Of a stretch of DNA of 37,302 nucleotides, positions 27,233 through 35,596 are shown in pieces. A model generated the notes under the pieces. It was not told where the DNA came from. It searched no databases and saw only the letters and a list, made by a program, of their open reading frames with translations. Position 1 is the first letter of the stretch, and the number at the start of each line of letters is the position of its first letter. Origin of the DNA: Lachnospiraceae bacterium. Lineage in GTDB: Bacteria; Bacillota; Clostridia; Lachnospirales; Lachnospiraceae. The stretch covers positions 1 through 37,302 of the forward strand of contig SVFE01000024.1 of NCBI GenBank assembly GCA_015057055.1, written 5' to 3'. Both the position numbers and the translations under genes were made by a program.

Positions 27233-28579
27233 TTATAACTGATTGATATCAACCAGTTCGATATTTCCCACTTCTTCGGCCTGTACCATAAGTTCCTGTT
27301 CAAAAGAACCGGCCGAAAATACCATCACATAGTCCGGGGTCAGCCTTGCTTTTTTGGCCACCTCAATGCAACGGGTAAAATCCTGCAAATCAAAGCATTC
27401 TTTTTTCCAATTGCAATAGCACAGGATATTGTCCCAGTCTTCGTTTTGCATTACGATATCGATGGTCCCGTCTTTTCCGACCCATTCTCCCACGCTGACG
27501 GGACGAATGGGAAGTTTATCCTTTTGCTGCAGCAAATCCAAATATTCCATGCAGATTTTCTTGAAACTCTGCTCATGAAGCTCCCCAAGGAACGGTGCCA
27601 CATAGGTTTCATAAAAGGCTGCCGGTGTTTTGGCAGTAAGCTCGCTGTAGTTTGCAAACATAAATTTAAAATAGAAAAGCAAAAAGGAATGGCTGATGCG
27701 GTAGACGCCCTTCTTGGCATTCATTGAACTTGCATTGTCAAAAGAAAATACCTTCTCCACCAATTCCAGCTGCATTAAATTCTTGATATAAACACTGATT
27801 TTCGCCCGGGAAAAACCGGTATGCAAATGCAAATCGTTAAGTTTGTTCTTCCCTTCCGCAAGGCAGGACAAAATCGTACAATACACATTCACGTCCCGAA
27901 GTTCACCGGTTATAATCTGCATCCCTTCTTCAAACAAAGCCGAATCCGGGTGCAAAATGCATCGCTTGATATTCTCCTCCAGGGATAATTTGTCGGAAAA
28001 ACGAGCCCAATAAGCCGGGATTCCGCCCAAAATACTATACACTTCCATACAGTCTCTGGTGGAAAAATTCTTAAAATACGCCACGCAATCCATAAATCGA
28101 AGCTGTGGAACCTTAAAGAAACCGCTGATTCCAAGAGCCAATGAACCGATTTTGGATACCAGGGTATTTTCCACGAAGCTAATGGAGGACGATGCCAAAA
28201 GCACCATATATTCGTTCCCTGCACTTTTCAAAAATGTGATCAGGGACGTCATAAATTCCGGTGCATACTTTACGATATTTTGGAATTCATCGATAATCAG
28301 CACCCGTTTTCCAAAAGCCCTTCCTTCGTCAATCGATTCAAAAATTTCTCCAAACGAAGAAAGGCCCGTTTTCCCAAGGTCCCTCTGCCAAAAATAGATC
28401 TGCTGAGGGCCGGAACAGGGACGGGCATTGTAATATACGCAATCCTTTTCGGACGCAAAACGGAACATAAGGGAGGTTTTACCCACTCCCTTATGTCCGT
28501 ACATCACGAAAATCTGATTTCCGCTTTTTTTATAATTTTCTTCCAGATAATCTAATTCTTTTTTTCTTCCTACAAACAT
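27233..28579 (-). CDS. AAA-family ATPase (ATPase_2 type) with DUF234-like C-terminus
   Basis: This 448-residue protein has Walker A GHKGVGKTS (residues 28-36) and Walker B VLIIDEFQNIVKY. A winged-helix middle (NKLNDLHLHTGFSRAKISVYI) and a C-terminal domain of about 100 residues follow. That domain resembles DUF234, which carries a PD-(D/E)xK-like fold with consensus EID...ECKW. Here the acidic position is kept (GTIDIVM), but the ExK part reads CYCNWKK, so nuclease activity is doubtful. The family is widespread in Archaea and anaerobic bacteria and its role is unsettled. It lies between asd and topB, and its start follows asd by 18 bases. Confidence 0.85.
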   Translation of the reverse strand: MFVGRKKELDYLEENYKKSGNQIFVMYGHKGVGKTSLMFRFASEKDCVYYNARPCSGPQQIYFWQRDLGKTGLSSFGEIFESIDEGRAFGKRVLIIDEFQNIVKYAPEFMTSLITFLKSAGNEYMVLLASSSISFVENTLVSKIGSLALGISGFFKVPQLRFMDCVAYFKNFSTRDCMEVYSILGGIPAYWARFSDKLSLEENIKRCILHPDSALFEEGMQIITGELRDVNVYCTILSCLAEGKNKLNDLHLHTGFSRAKISVYIKNLMQLELVEKVFSFDNASSMNAKKGVYRISHSFLLFYFKFMFANYSELTAKTPAAFYETYVAPFLGELHEQSFKKICMEYLDLLQQKDKLPIRPVSVGEWVGKDGTIDIVMQNEDWDNILCYCNWKKECFDLQDFTRCIEVAKKARLTPDYVMVFSAGSFEQELMVQAEEVGNIELVDINQL

Positions 28580-28597
28580 GAATTCACCTGTCGGTAT

Positions 28598-29683
28598 TTA
28601 TTTCTTGGTAATGTATCCCTGTGCTTTCAAAAGTTCTGCGCAAAGAACGGCCCCACCTGCCGCACCACGTACGGTATTGTGGGAAAGACCGACAAATTTC
28701 CAGTCATATACAGAGTCTTCACGGATACGTCCGACGCTGACACCCATACCGTTTTCGTAGTTTACATCAAGGTTAACCTGGGGTCTGTTGTCCTCTTCCA
28801 AATACTGGATAAACTGCTTGGGAGCAGAAGGAAGCTGCAATTCCTGAGGAACACCTTTAAAGTTAACCAGCTTTTCAATGAGCTGTTCTTTGGTGGGCTG
28901 TTTACGGAATTTTACAAATACTGCTGCGGTGTGTCCGTTCAATACGGGTACACGGATACACTGACAAGTAATTACGGGAGAAGTTGCGGGTTCAATCACG
29001 CCGTCTTTGATTTCACCCCAGATTCTAAGGGGTTCTTTTTCACTCTTCTCTTCTTCGCCGCCGATGTAAGGAATGATATTTTCTACCATTTCCGGCCAAT
29101 CCTTGAAGGTCTTTCCTGCACCGGAAATTGCCTGGTATGTGGTAGCAACTACTTCGTAGGGTTCAAACTCTTTCCATGCGGTAAGTACCGGAGCGTAGCT
29201 CTGGATGGAGCAGTTAGGTTTTACTGCAACGAAACCTCTTGTGGTTCCCAGTCTCTTCTTCTGGAATTCGATCACTTCCATGTGCTGCGGATTAATCTCG
29301 GGAACTACCATGGGAACGTCGGGCGTCCAACGGTGTGCGCTGTTGTTACTTACGACCGGTGTTTCGGTCTTAGCATACGCTTCTTCAATGGCTTTGATTT
29401 CGTCCTTTGTCATATCTACGGCAGAGAATACGAAATCTACTTCTGCTGCTACTTTTTCTACTTCGTTTACGTTCATAACAACGATATTTTTCACTGCTTC
29501 CGGCATGGGAGTTGTCATTTTCCAACGTCCGCCTACTGCTTCCTCGTATGTCTTTCCTGCGGAACGGGGGCTGGCTGCGATGGTTGTAACTTCAAACCAA
29601 GGATGATTTTCCAATAAAGAAATAAATCTCTGTCCTACCATTCCGGTACCGCCAAGGATACCAACTTTCAATTTTTCACTCAT
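28598..29683 (-). CDS. asd: Aspartate-semialdehyde dehydrogenase
   Basis: This 361-residue enzyme belongs to the archaeal/fungal-like class of Asd. It shows the NADP site VGILGGTGMVGQRFISLL, SNNSAHRW, catalytic Cys158 in VKPNCSIQSYAP, and the histidine region IRVPVLNGHTAAVF. It reduces aspartyl phosphate to the semialdehyde for lysine, threonine and methionine synthesis and, through diaminopimelate, cell wall. Its ATG overlaps the argH stop by 4 bases, and its ribosome site lies within the last argH codons, so translation is coupled. Confidence 0.96.
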   Translation of the reverse strand: MSEKLKVGILGGTGMVGQRFISLLENHPWFEVTTIAASPRSAGKTYEEAVGGRWKMTTPMPEAVKNIVVMNVNEVEKVAAEVDFVFSAVDMTKDEIKAIEEAYAKTETPVVSNNSAHRWTPDVPMVVPEINPQHMEVIEFQKKRLGTTRGFVAVKPNCSIQSYAPVLTAWKEFEPYEVVATTYQAISGAGKTFKDWPEMVENIIPYIGGEEEKSEKEPLRIWGEIKDGVIEPATSPVITCQCIRVPVLNGHTAAVFVKFRKQPTKEQLIEKLVNFKGVPQELQLPSAPKQFIQYLEEDNRPQVNLDVNYENGMGVSVGRIREDSVYDWKFVGLSHNTVRGAAGGAVLCAELLKAQGYITKK

Positions 29684-31101
29684 AATATATCTCCTCCTAA
29701 ATTATAATTCTCTTTTGCAAAAAACGGCTCTTTCAGGTACTTTTCGTAATTCTCCAGTACTTTCTTCATGGCCTCCGGCGCAGGCCCGCCGATGGTAAGA
29801 CGCTTCTCTACACAGGTCTTCATGGAAACCGCATCATAAACGTCTTCCTCAAAAACATCGCTGATTTCCTTCAGTTCTTCGATGGTCATCTCGTCGATGC
29901 TCTTACCCTTTTCCAGACAGGTAAGTACCAGTCGCCCGATTACGCTGTGGGCATCCCTAAATGGCATGCCGCGTTTTACCAGATAATCCGCTGCATCCGT
30001 GGCATTGGTAAAACCTTTGTTGGCGCTGTCCTTCATCACGTCTTTTCTAAACTTCATGGTATCTACCATCTGCATAAACATGGTAATACACTCTTTTACG
30101 GTATCGATGGCATCAAAGGCGCCTTCCTTATCCTCCTGCATATCTTTATTATATGCAAGGGGAATGCCCTTCATGGTAGTTAAAATCGCCATTAAATGTC
30201 CGTACACCCGTCCGGTTTTACCCCGGACAAGTTCTGCAATGTCGGGATTCTTCTTCTGGGGCATAATGCTGCTTCCGGTAGAATACGCATCGTCAATCTC
30301 TACAAAACCGTATTCGTTGGAGTTCCACAAAATCACTTCCTCCGAAAAGCGGGACAAATGCATCATCACCGTAGATAACGCCGCCATGAGTTCAATCACA
30401 TAATCCCGGTCCGATACGGAATCCATGCTGTTAAAGGTGGGCATTTCAAAGCCGAGCATGGACGCGGTATAGCTCCGATCCAGCGGATAAGTGGTGCCGG
30501 CCAAAGCGCCTGCCCCAAGAGGGCATGTATTCATACGCTGATAAATGTCCTTCATCCGGGAACGGTCTCTTCGAAGCATCTCAAAATAAGCGCCAAGATG
30601 ATGCGCCAGCGTCACCGGCTGGGCTTTTTGCAAATGGGTAAAGCCCGGCATAAACGTATCCAAATTCTCTTCCATCACGCGGTATAAGATTTTCTGAAAT
30701 TCGTACAAAAGGGAATCAATTTCCAAAATCTCACTGCGCACATAAAGCTTCATATCCAATGCCACCTGATCGTTTCGGCTGCGTCCGGTGTGAAGTTTCT
30801 TCCCGGCGTCCCCGATTCGCTGAATCAGATTGGCTTCCACAAAGCTGTGAATATCTTCATATTCGTCCGTAATTTCCAAACTGCCGTTTTCCACATCATC
30901 CCGGATGGAACGAAGCCCTTTTACAATGGCATCCTTCTCTTCCAGGGTAATAATCCCCTGCTTCTCCAGCATAATGGAATGGGCAATGCTTCCTTCGATA
31001 TCCTGCAGATACAGTCTCTTGTCGAAATCAATGGAGGCATTAAACAAATACACATTACGGTCTGTTTCCTTGGTAAATCTACCGCCCCATAACTGAGCCA
31101 T
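29680..31101 (-). CDS. argH: Argininosuccinate lyase
   Basis: This 473-residue protein has the fumarase/aspartase-superfamily signature GSSIMPQKKNPDIAEL, with MAQLWGGRFTKETD at the N-terminus, TGRSRNDQVALDMKLY and the conserved FTHLQKAQPVTLAHHL. It splits argininosuccinate into arginine and fumarate. argG is not in the window. The ATG at 31101 has AGGAAAGG-like sequence ahead. It has its own strong promoter and forms an overlapping pair with asd. Confidence 0.97.
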   Translation of the reverse strand: MAQLWGGRFTKETDRNVYLFNASIDFDKRLYLQDIEGSIAHSIMLEKQGIITLEEKDAIVKGLRSIRDDVENGSLEITDEYEDIHSFVEANLIQRIGDAGKKLHTGRSRNDQVALDMKLYVRSEILEIDSLLYEFQKILYRVMEENLDTFMPGFTHLQKAQPVTLAHHLGAYFEMLRRDRSRMKDIYQRMNTCPLGAGALAGTTYPLDRSYTASMLGFEMPTFNSMDSVSDRDYVIELMAALSTVMMHLSRFSEEVILWNSNEYGFVEIDDAYSTGSSIMPQKKNPDIAELVRGKTGRVYGHLMAILTTMKGIPLAYNKDMQEDKEGAFDAIDTVKECITMFMQMVDTMKFRKDVMKDSANKGFTNATDAADYLVKRGMPFRDAHSVIGRLVLTCLEKGKSIDEMTIEELKEISDVFEEDVYDAVSMKTCVEKRLTIGGPAPEAMKKVLENYEKYLKEPFFAKENYNLGGDIL

Positions 31102-31143
31102 AGTTTCTACCTGCCTTTCCTTAGTTTATAAAATCCGGATTTA

Positions 31144-31172
31144 ATCGTACCACACGAATCTATTTTTTTCAA
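31144..31172 (-). promoter_or_regulatory. Promoter for argH-asd
   Basis: On the minus strand TTGAAA (31167-31172), 17 bases, and TACGAT (31144-31149), about 43 bases upstream of the argH start. Confidence 0.6.
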
Positions 31173-31199
31173 TAAGTAATGTAATCGGGATATGTCATA

Positions 31200-31232
31200 C
31201 TGTGACAAAAACCGGGAACGTCGGTGCCACAG
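31200..31232 (-). terminator. Possible weak terminator after the ROK gene
   Basis: Nested inverted repeats (outer CTGTG/CACAG, inner ACCG/CGGT) are followed by TTTTTG on the minus strand, within 75 bases of the ROK stop. The stems are short, so this is only a possibility. Confidence 0.3.
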
Positions 31233-31270
31233 ATTTATGTCTCATTTTTCGCATGGCAGCAATCACATCA

Positions 31271-32206
31271 TTACAAAAGAAGTCCCGCTGCGCCGATGAT
31301 GCCGGCATCGTTTCCGCCGCTTGCCTTTTTAATCCTTGCAACCAGCGCTTTATCGCCGCCAAATGCGTATTTCTCCGCAAACGCATTCAGCTTATCTTCC
31401 ATCAAATCAAAGCTTTCACAAACGCCGCCGCCAAGATAAATTACGTCCGGGCGGAAGATGTTAATGACATTGACAATGCCCTCTCCCAAGGCATCCAGAT
31501 ACGCATCAAATACGGTGATGGCGCCGCTGTCGCCCTTTCGCACCGCATCGGTTATGGTCTTTCCGTTTAAATCGTTCTTGTCCGCCAGAATTGCCAGCTC
31601 AGAGTCCGGATAAAGGGCCGCCGCTTCCCGGGCGCTCTCTATAAGCGCCGTCGCCGAAGCATAACTCTCCAGGCATCCTCTTCGTCCACAGGAACAAAGT
31701 CGTCCGCCGCTTCGAATCACCATGTGCCCAAGCTCCGCGCCGCCCGGATTGTCTCCCGGGTATAATTTGCCTCCGCTGATAATCCCGCTTCCAACGCCGG
31801 TACCCAAGGTCAAAAGAACGGCGCTGCCGCTTTTTTCTTTATCCGAAAGCATTTCGCCAAGGGCTGCGCAGTTTGCATCGTTGGAAACCTTTACCGCGCA
31901 TCCGAAGCGCTGCGTAAATGCACCGGCAAGGTCCACATTTTCCCAGTTGAAGTTGTTTGAATAAAGGACGCGCCCCGTATGGTCATCCACGGTGCCGGGA
32001 CTTCCGATGCCGATTCCCTGCAAAGAAGCCGCTCCTCCTTGCATCTCATCCAAAAGGGCTCCGACAAGCCCCAGCATATTTTCTATAACCCCTGCCGGAC
32101 CCTTTTTCACCTCGGTGGGCACCGCTTTTTTCACCACAATTTCATTGGCGTCATTTACGATTCCACCTTTAATAAAGGTTCCGCCCAAATCGATTCCAAT
32201 CCGCAT
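31271..32206 (-). CDS. ROK-family sugar kinase (glucokinase-like)
   Basis: This 311-residue protein begins MRIGIDLGGTFIKGGIV, the ATP-binding motif. It contains GIGIGSPGTVD, a phosphotransfer region NDANCAALGE, and the ROK zinc motif GHMVIRSGGRLCSCGRRGC followed by LES. It has no HTH, so it is an enzyme, probably a glucokinase. The frame opens at 32233, but AAAGGAG precedes the ATG at 32206. It lies downstream of the cytoplasmic alpha-amylase and probably phosphorylates the glucose released from stored or imported glucans. Confidence 0.92.
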   Translation of the reverse strand: MRIGIDLGGTFIKGGIVNDANEIVVKKAVPTEVKKGPAGVIENMLGLVGALLDEMQGGAASLQGIGIGSPGTVDDHTGRVLYSNNFNWENVDLAGAFTQRFGCAVKVSNDANCAALGEMLSDKEKSGSAVLLTLGTGVGSGIISGGKLYPGDNPGGAELGHMVIRSGGRLCSCGRRGCLESYASATALIESAREAAALYPDSELAILADKNDLNGKTITDAVRKGDSGAITVFDAYLDALGEGIVNVINIFRPDVIYLGGGVCESFDLMEDKLNAFAEKYAFGGDKALVARIKKASGGNDAGIIGAAGLLL

Positions 32207-32244
32207 CCCGTTCTCCTTTCGCATGTAAAGCACTTTTTGAAAAA

Positions 32245-33720
32245 TTATATATTAATCCGAAGATATTCGTAGGTTGTCTCCGGCACCCAGACGGATACAC
32301 TACCGCCGTCGCAGGAAAATTCACCCCAGCCGTTGGCATCAATCAGCACCTTTTCCGTTTGGTTTCCCACACAGTCGCAGAAAACCTGACCGCTGAATTT
32401 CCGGCTAAGGTGCATCCGTTTTCTGCCGCCTGCACCGTCGCTGCAAAGCAGTGCCAGCCCGGAGCCTTCCATTTCTTCCTCGCCTTTCCGTACAAACCCG
32501 ACTACATTAGCATCATCAAAATAATCCACCTGCTCCCCGTAGGCATACAGTTCCCTCAGTTTAAGCAAAAGCGGCAGTTCCGTAACCGGGCCGATATTTT
32601 TCGCCGGGATTCCGTAATAGTCTCCGTAGAATACGCAAGGGAGCCCTGCTTTTTGCAGCAATATAATCGAATAGGCAATCGGTTTAAACCATGCTTCTAC
32701 AAAGGATTCCAGGGACTGTCCCGGCTGGGTATCATGATTATCCACGAACGTAACCGCGCGGTGGGCCTTTTCTTCCGCCAGGGAATTGGCCAGTAAATAA
32801 CGCATATCAAACCGGCCCTGCTCCTTGGAGGCATTGTAAAAATTAAAATGCAGCGGAACATCAAATAAAGACACTGCGCCCTCCGTCATTTCGATATAAT
32901 GAAGAAGCCTTTGCAAATCCGAATGCCAGTATTCTCCGATAAAATGAAGGTCCTCCTCCGGGAATGCTTCCTTCATTGCCCTTGTCCATTTCCTGTAAAA
33001 ATCTGCATTCATGTGTTTTACTGCGTCCAGACGAAACCCGTTCATCCCGACCTTTTCCAGGTACCACTTGCCCCATTCAACCAAACGGGCGTAAACCTCC
33101 GGATGGTCCAAATCCACATCGGCTCCCATCAGGTAGTCAAAATTCCCTTTTTCCTTGTCGGTCTTGCCGTCCCAGGTCTTGCCCTCAAACAGAAAAATGC
33201 CTCGTTTTTTCCTTATTTCATCCCAGTCCGTACCGGTAAACATCGTTGCATCCCAGGTATCTTCGTTGTATTTGCCGCCTCTTCCCGGAAAGAGAAATTT
33301 CGTCCATACACCGACATTGTACGCCTCTCCCAGCGCCACGCCACGGTTGTTTTCCGCGTATTCCGTTGCCTTTACCTCTTCCCATTCATCCGCACCCATG
33401 CGATGATTCAATACCACATCCGCATATACCCGGATTCCCTGTTTTTTAAGGCTCCTCACCGCTTCAATGTATTCCCCGGCGCTGCCGTATTTGGTCTCTA
33501 CGGAACCTTTCTGGTCAAATTCTCCAAGGTCATAGATATCATAGACGCCGTAGCCCACATCTTCCCTGCCACGCATCCCTTTATAAGCAGGCGGAAGCCA
33601 TACGCCGGTAATTCCCGCCTCTTTCAAATCCTTCGCTTTTGCCTTGCAGCGCTTCCAATGAAGCCCGTCAGAGGGCATATCCCATTCAAAATACTGCATC
33701 AATGTTTCGTTCTTTTTCAA
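32245..33720 (-). CDS. Cytoplasmic alpha-amylase (GH13)
   Basis: This 491-residue enzyme shows the family start ETLMQYFEWDMPSDGLHW, region I DVVLNHRMGADE, nucleophile Asp232 in GFRLDAVKH, acid/base Glu263 in FIGEYWHSDL, and Asp330 in TFVDNHDTQPG. A short C-terminal beta domain follows. There is no signal peptide, so it acts inside the cell on alpha-1,4-glucans such as glycogen or imported maltodextrins. It resembles the AmyA-type intracellular amylases (GH13 subfamily 5). The start is a TTG at 33720 with AGGAG seven bases ahead; the next in-frame ATG is Met8. The ROK kinase follows 38 bases downstream. Confidence 0.95.
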   Translation of the reverse strand: MKKNETLMQYFEWDMPSDGLHWKRCKAKAKDLKEAGITGVWLPPAYKGMRGREDVGYGVYDIYDLGEFDQKGSVETKYGSAGEYIEAVRSLKKQGIRVYADVVLNHRMGADEWEEVKATEYAENNRGVALGEAYNVGVWTKFLFPGRGGKYNEDTWDATMFTGTDWDEIRKKRGIFLFEGKTWDGKTDKEKGNFDYLMGADVDLDHPEVYARLVEWGKWYLEKVGMNGFRLDAVKHMNADFYRKWTRAMKEAFPEEDLHFIGEYWHSDLQRLLHYIEMTEGAVSLFDVPLHFNFYNASKEQGRFDMRYLLANSLAEEKAHRAVTFVDNHDTQPGQSLESFVEAWFKPIAYSIILLQKAGLPCVFYGDYYGIPAKNIGPVTELPLLLKLRELYAYGEQVDYFDDANVVGFVRKGEEEMEGSGLALLCSDGAGGRKRMHLSRKFSGQVFCDCVGNQTEKVLIDANGWGEFSCDGGSVSVWVPETTYEYLRINI

Positions 33721-33791
33721 ATTCCCACTCCTGTCTTTTGGTAAAATCGATAAGGAAAATCCTTTCCTTGCCCCAATTTCTTTCCACAGAA

Positions 33792-33819
33792 ATTATAATA
33801 CGAAGCGGCCCAAATGCAA
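33792..33819 (-). promoter_or_regulatory. Promoter for the alpha-amylase/ROK operon
   Basis: On the minus strand TTGCAT (33814-33819), 16 bases, and a perfect TATAAT (33792-33797), about 70 bases upstream of the TTG start. Confidence 0.6.
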
Positions 33820-33843
33820 AGATATTCCGCAAAAGATTTTCAG

Positions 33844-33872
33844 TTGAAAGGCCTGGCATTTTCCGCTACAAT
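33844..33872 (+). promoter_or_regulatory. Promoter for the ABC-F gene
   Basis: TTGAAA (33844-33849), 17 bases, TACAAT (33867-33872), about 70 bases upstream of the ABC-F start. It is divergent from the amylase promoter, with the -35 boxes about 25 bases apart, so a regulator could affect both. Confidence 0.6.
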
Positions 33873-33941
33873 AAACGAAGCAATGGTTTGCAATTGACCG
33901 AATTTGCAGCCAACAAATCCATATTATATGAGGCGAAACAA

Positions 33942-35495
33942 ATGAGTATTTTAAATGTAGAACACTTATCCCACGGTTTTGGCGACCGTGCGATTTTTAA
34001 CGACGTATCCTTCCGCCTGTTAAAGGGCGAACACATCGGGCTGATTGGGGCCAACGGCGAAGGAAAATCCACCTTTATGAGCATTATCACCAATAAAATG
34101 ATGCCGGATGAAGGGAAGATTGAATGGGCAAAGAATGTCCGTGTGGGGTATCTGGACCAGCATACGGTGCTGGAAAAGGGGCAGACCATGCGGGATGTCC
34201 TCTCTTCTGCCTTTGACTTTTTGTTTGAAATGGAAGCCCAGATGAATGAAATCTGCGACAAGATGGGAGACGCTTCCGAAGAAGAACTGGAAGTCTATAT
34301 GGAGGAGCTTGGCACCATCCAGGACCTTCTTACCATGCATGATTTTTATATGATTGATTCCAAAGTGGAGGAAGTGGCAAGGGCTCTTGGGCTTTTGGAC
34401 CTTGGCCTTGACCGGGACGTAACGGATTTAAGCGGTGGCCAGCGTACCAAGCTTTTACTTGGCAAACTCTTACTGGCAAAGCCGGATATTTTGCTCTTGG
34501 ACGAGCCCACCAACTATCTGGACGCAGAGCACATTGCCTGGCTGAAGCGCTACTTAATTGATTATGAAAATGCATTTATCCTGATTTCCCACGATATTCC
34601 CTTCTTAAACAGCGTGGTGAATCTCATTTACCATATGAACGACCAGAGTCTTACCCGCTATGTAGGGGACTATGATAAATTCCAGGAAGCCTATGCCATG
34701 AAGCAGCGACAGCTGGAAGCGGCTTATAATAAGCAGCAAAAGGAAATCGCGGATTTAAAGGATTTCGTTGCCAGAAACAAGGCAAGGGTGGCTACCCGAA
34801 ATATGGCCATGGCAAGACAGAAGAAATTGGACAAAATGGATGTGATTGAGCTTTCGGCAGAAAAGCCAAAGCCCGAGTTTCATTTCAAAGAAGCCAGAAC
34901 CCCCAGCCGCTTTTTGTTTGAGGCCAAAGATATCGTCATCGGCTACGACGAGCCTCTCTCCCACTCCATCGACTTTACCATGGAACGGGGCGAGAAAATC
35001 GTGCTCACCGGCTCCAACGGAATCGGAAAAACCACACTACTTAAGAGTATTTTGGGCTTAATCCCCACGTTGAAGGGAAAGGTTGACCTTGGGGAAAATC
35101 TGGCCATCGGCTATTTTGAGCAGGAAATGAGCGGTAAAATCGAAACCACCTGTCTGGAAGAAATCTGGGAAGAATTCCCCGGCATGAGCCAGTACGAGGT
35201 GCGCTCCGCTCTCGCCAAATGCGGTCTTACCACCAAGCACATCGAAAGCAAGGTGAAGGTCCTTAGCGGCGGCGAACAGGCCAAAGTCCGGCTCTGCAAG
35301 CTGATTAACCGGGAGAGCAATCTGCTGGTTTTGGACGAGCCCACCAACCACCTTGACGTGGATGCCAAGGAAGAATTGAAACGTGCTTTGCAAGCCTATA
35401 AAGGCAGCATTTTGATGGTTTGCCATGAGCCGGAATTTTATGACGGACTGGCAACGTCTGTGAAGGATTGCACGAAATGGACGACGAAGCTGTAA
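33942..35495 (+). CDS. ABC-F family ATPase (ribosome-associated type)
   Basis: This 517-residue protein has two ABC domains and no membrane segments. The first has Walker A GANGEGKST, signature LSGGQRTKLLLGKLLLAKP and Walker B LLLDEPTNYLDAEH. A linker of about 70 residues follows (YNKQQKEIADLKDFVARNKARV). The second has Walker A GSNGIGKTT, signature LSGGEQAKVRLCKL and LDEPTNHLD. The length and arrangement fit ABC-F proteins such as YbiT/YkpA. These bind ribosomes and affect translation or antibiotic resistance; which role applies is not clear. The frame is open from 33639, but the ATG at 33942 has GAGG ahead and matches the family start MSILNVEHLS. Confidence 0.92.
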   Translation: MSILNVEHLSHGFGDRAIFNDVSFRLLKGEHIGLIGANGEGKSTFMSIITNKMMPDEGKIEWAKNVRVGYLDQHTVLEKGQTMRDVLSSAFDFLFEMEAQMNEICDKMGDASEEELEVYMEELGTIQDLLTMHDFYMIDSKVEEVARALGLLDLGLDRDVTDLSGGQRTKLLLGKLLLAKPDILLLDEPTNYLDAEHIAWLKRYLIDYENAFILISHDIPFLNSVVNLIYHMNDQSLTRYVGDYDKFQEAYAMKQRQLEAAYNKQQKEIADLKDFVARNKARVATRNMAMARQKKLDKMDVIELSAEKPKPEFHFKEARTPSRFLFEAKDIVIGYDEPLSHSIDFTMERGEKIVLTGSNGIGKTTLLKSILGLIPTLKGKVDLGENLAIGYFEQEMSGKIETTCLEEIWEEFPGMSQYEVRSALAKCGLTTKHIESKVKVLSGGEQAKVRLCKLINRESNLLVLDEPTNHLDVDAKEELKRALQAYKGSILMVCHEPEFYDGLATSVKDCTKWTTKL

Positions 35496-35515
35496 CCATT
35501 TTGGTCGCAAATGGA

Positions 35516-35544
35516 TTGGACCGAATTGTTTTCTATTTTATAAC
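35516..35544 (+). promoter_or_regulatory. Possible promoter for the GH26 gene
   Basis: TTGGAC (35516-35521), 17 bases, TATAAC (35539-35544), just after the ABC-F stop. A small inverted repeat CTTAT/ATAAG lies a few bases downstream. Confidence 0.4.
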
Positions 35545-35596
35545 TTATTTATAAGGGTTTATAAACGAACAATAACAAAGACAGGTACAGAACGCT

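Noticed and set aside
27210-27240. TTGATATCAA palindrome and TATAAT-like box upstream of topB
   Set aside because: The spacing to a -35 is about 21 bases, too long, and the palindrome is inside the end of the ATPase gene. The evidence was not good enough to list.
33639-33941. N-terminal 101-residue extension of the ABC-F frame
   Set aside because: It runs through the amylase start and both divergent promoters. The family start and ribosome site are at 33942.
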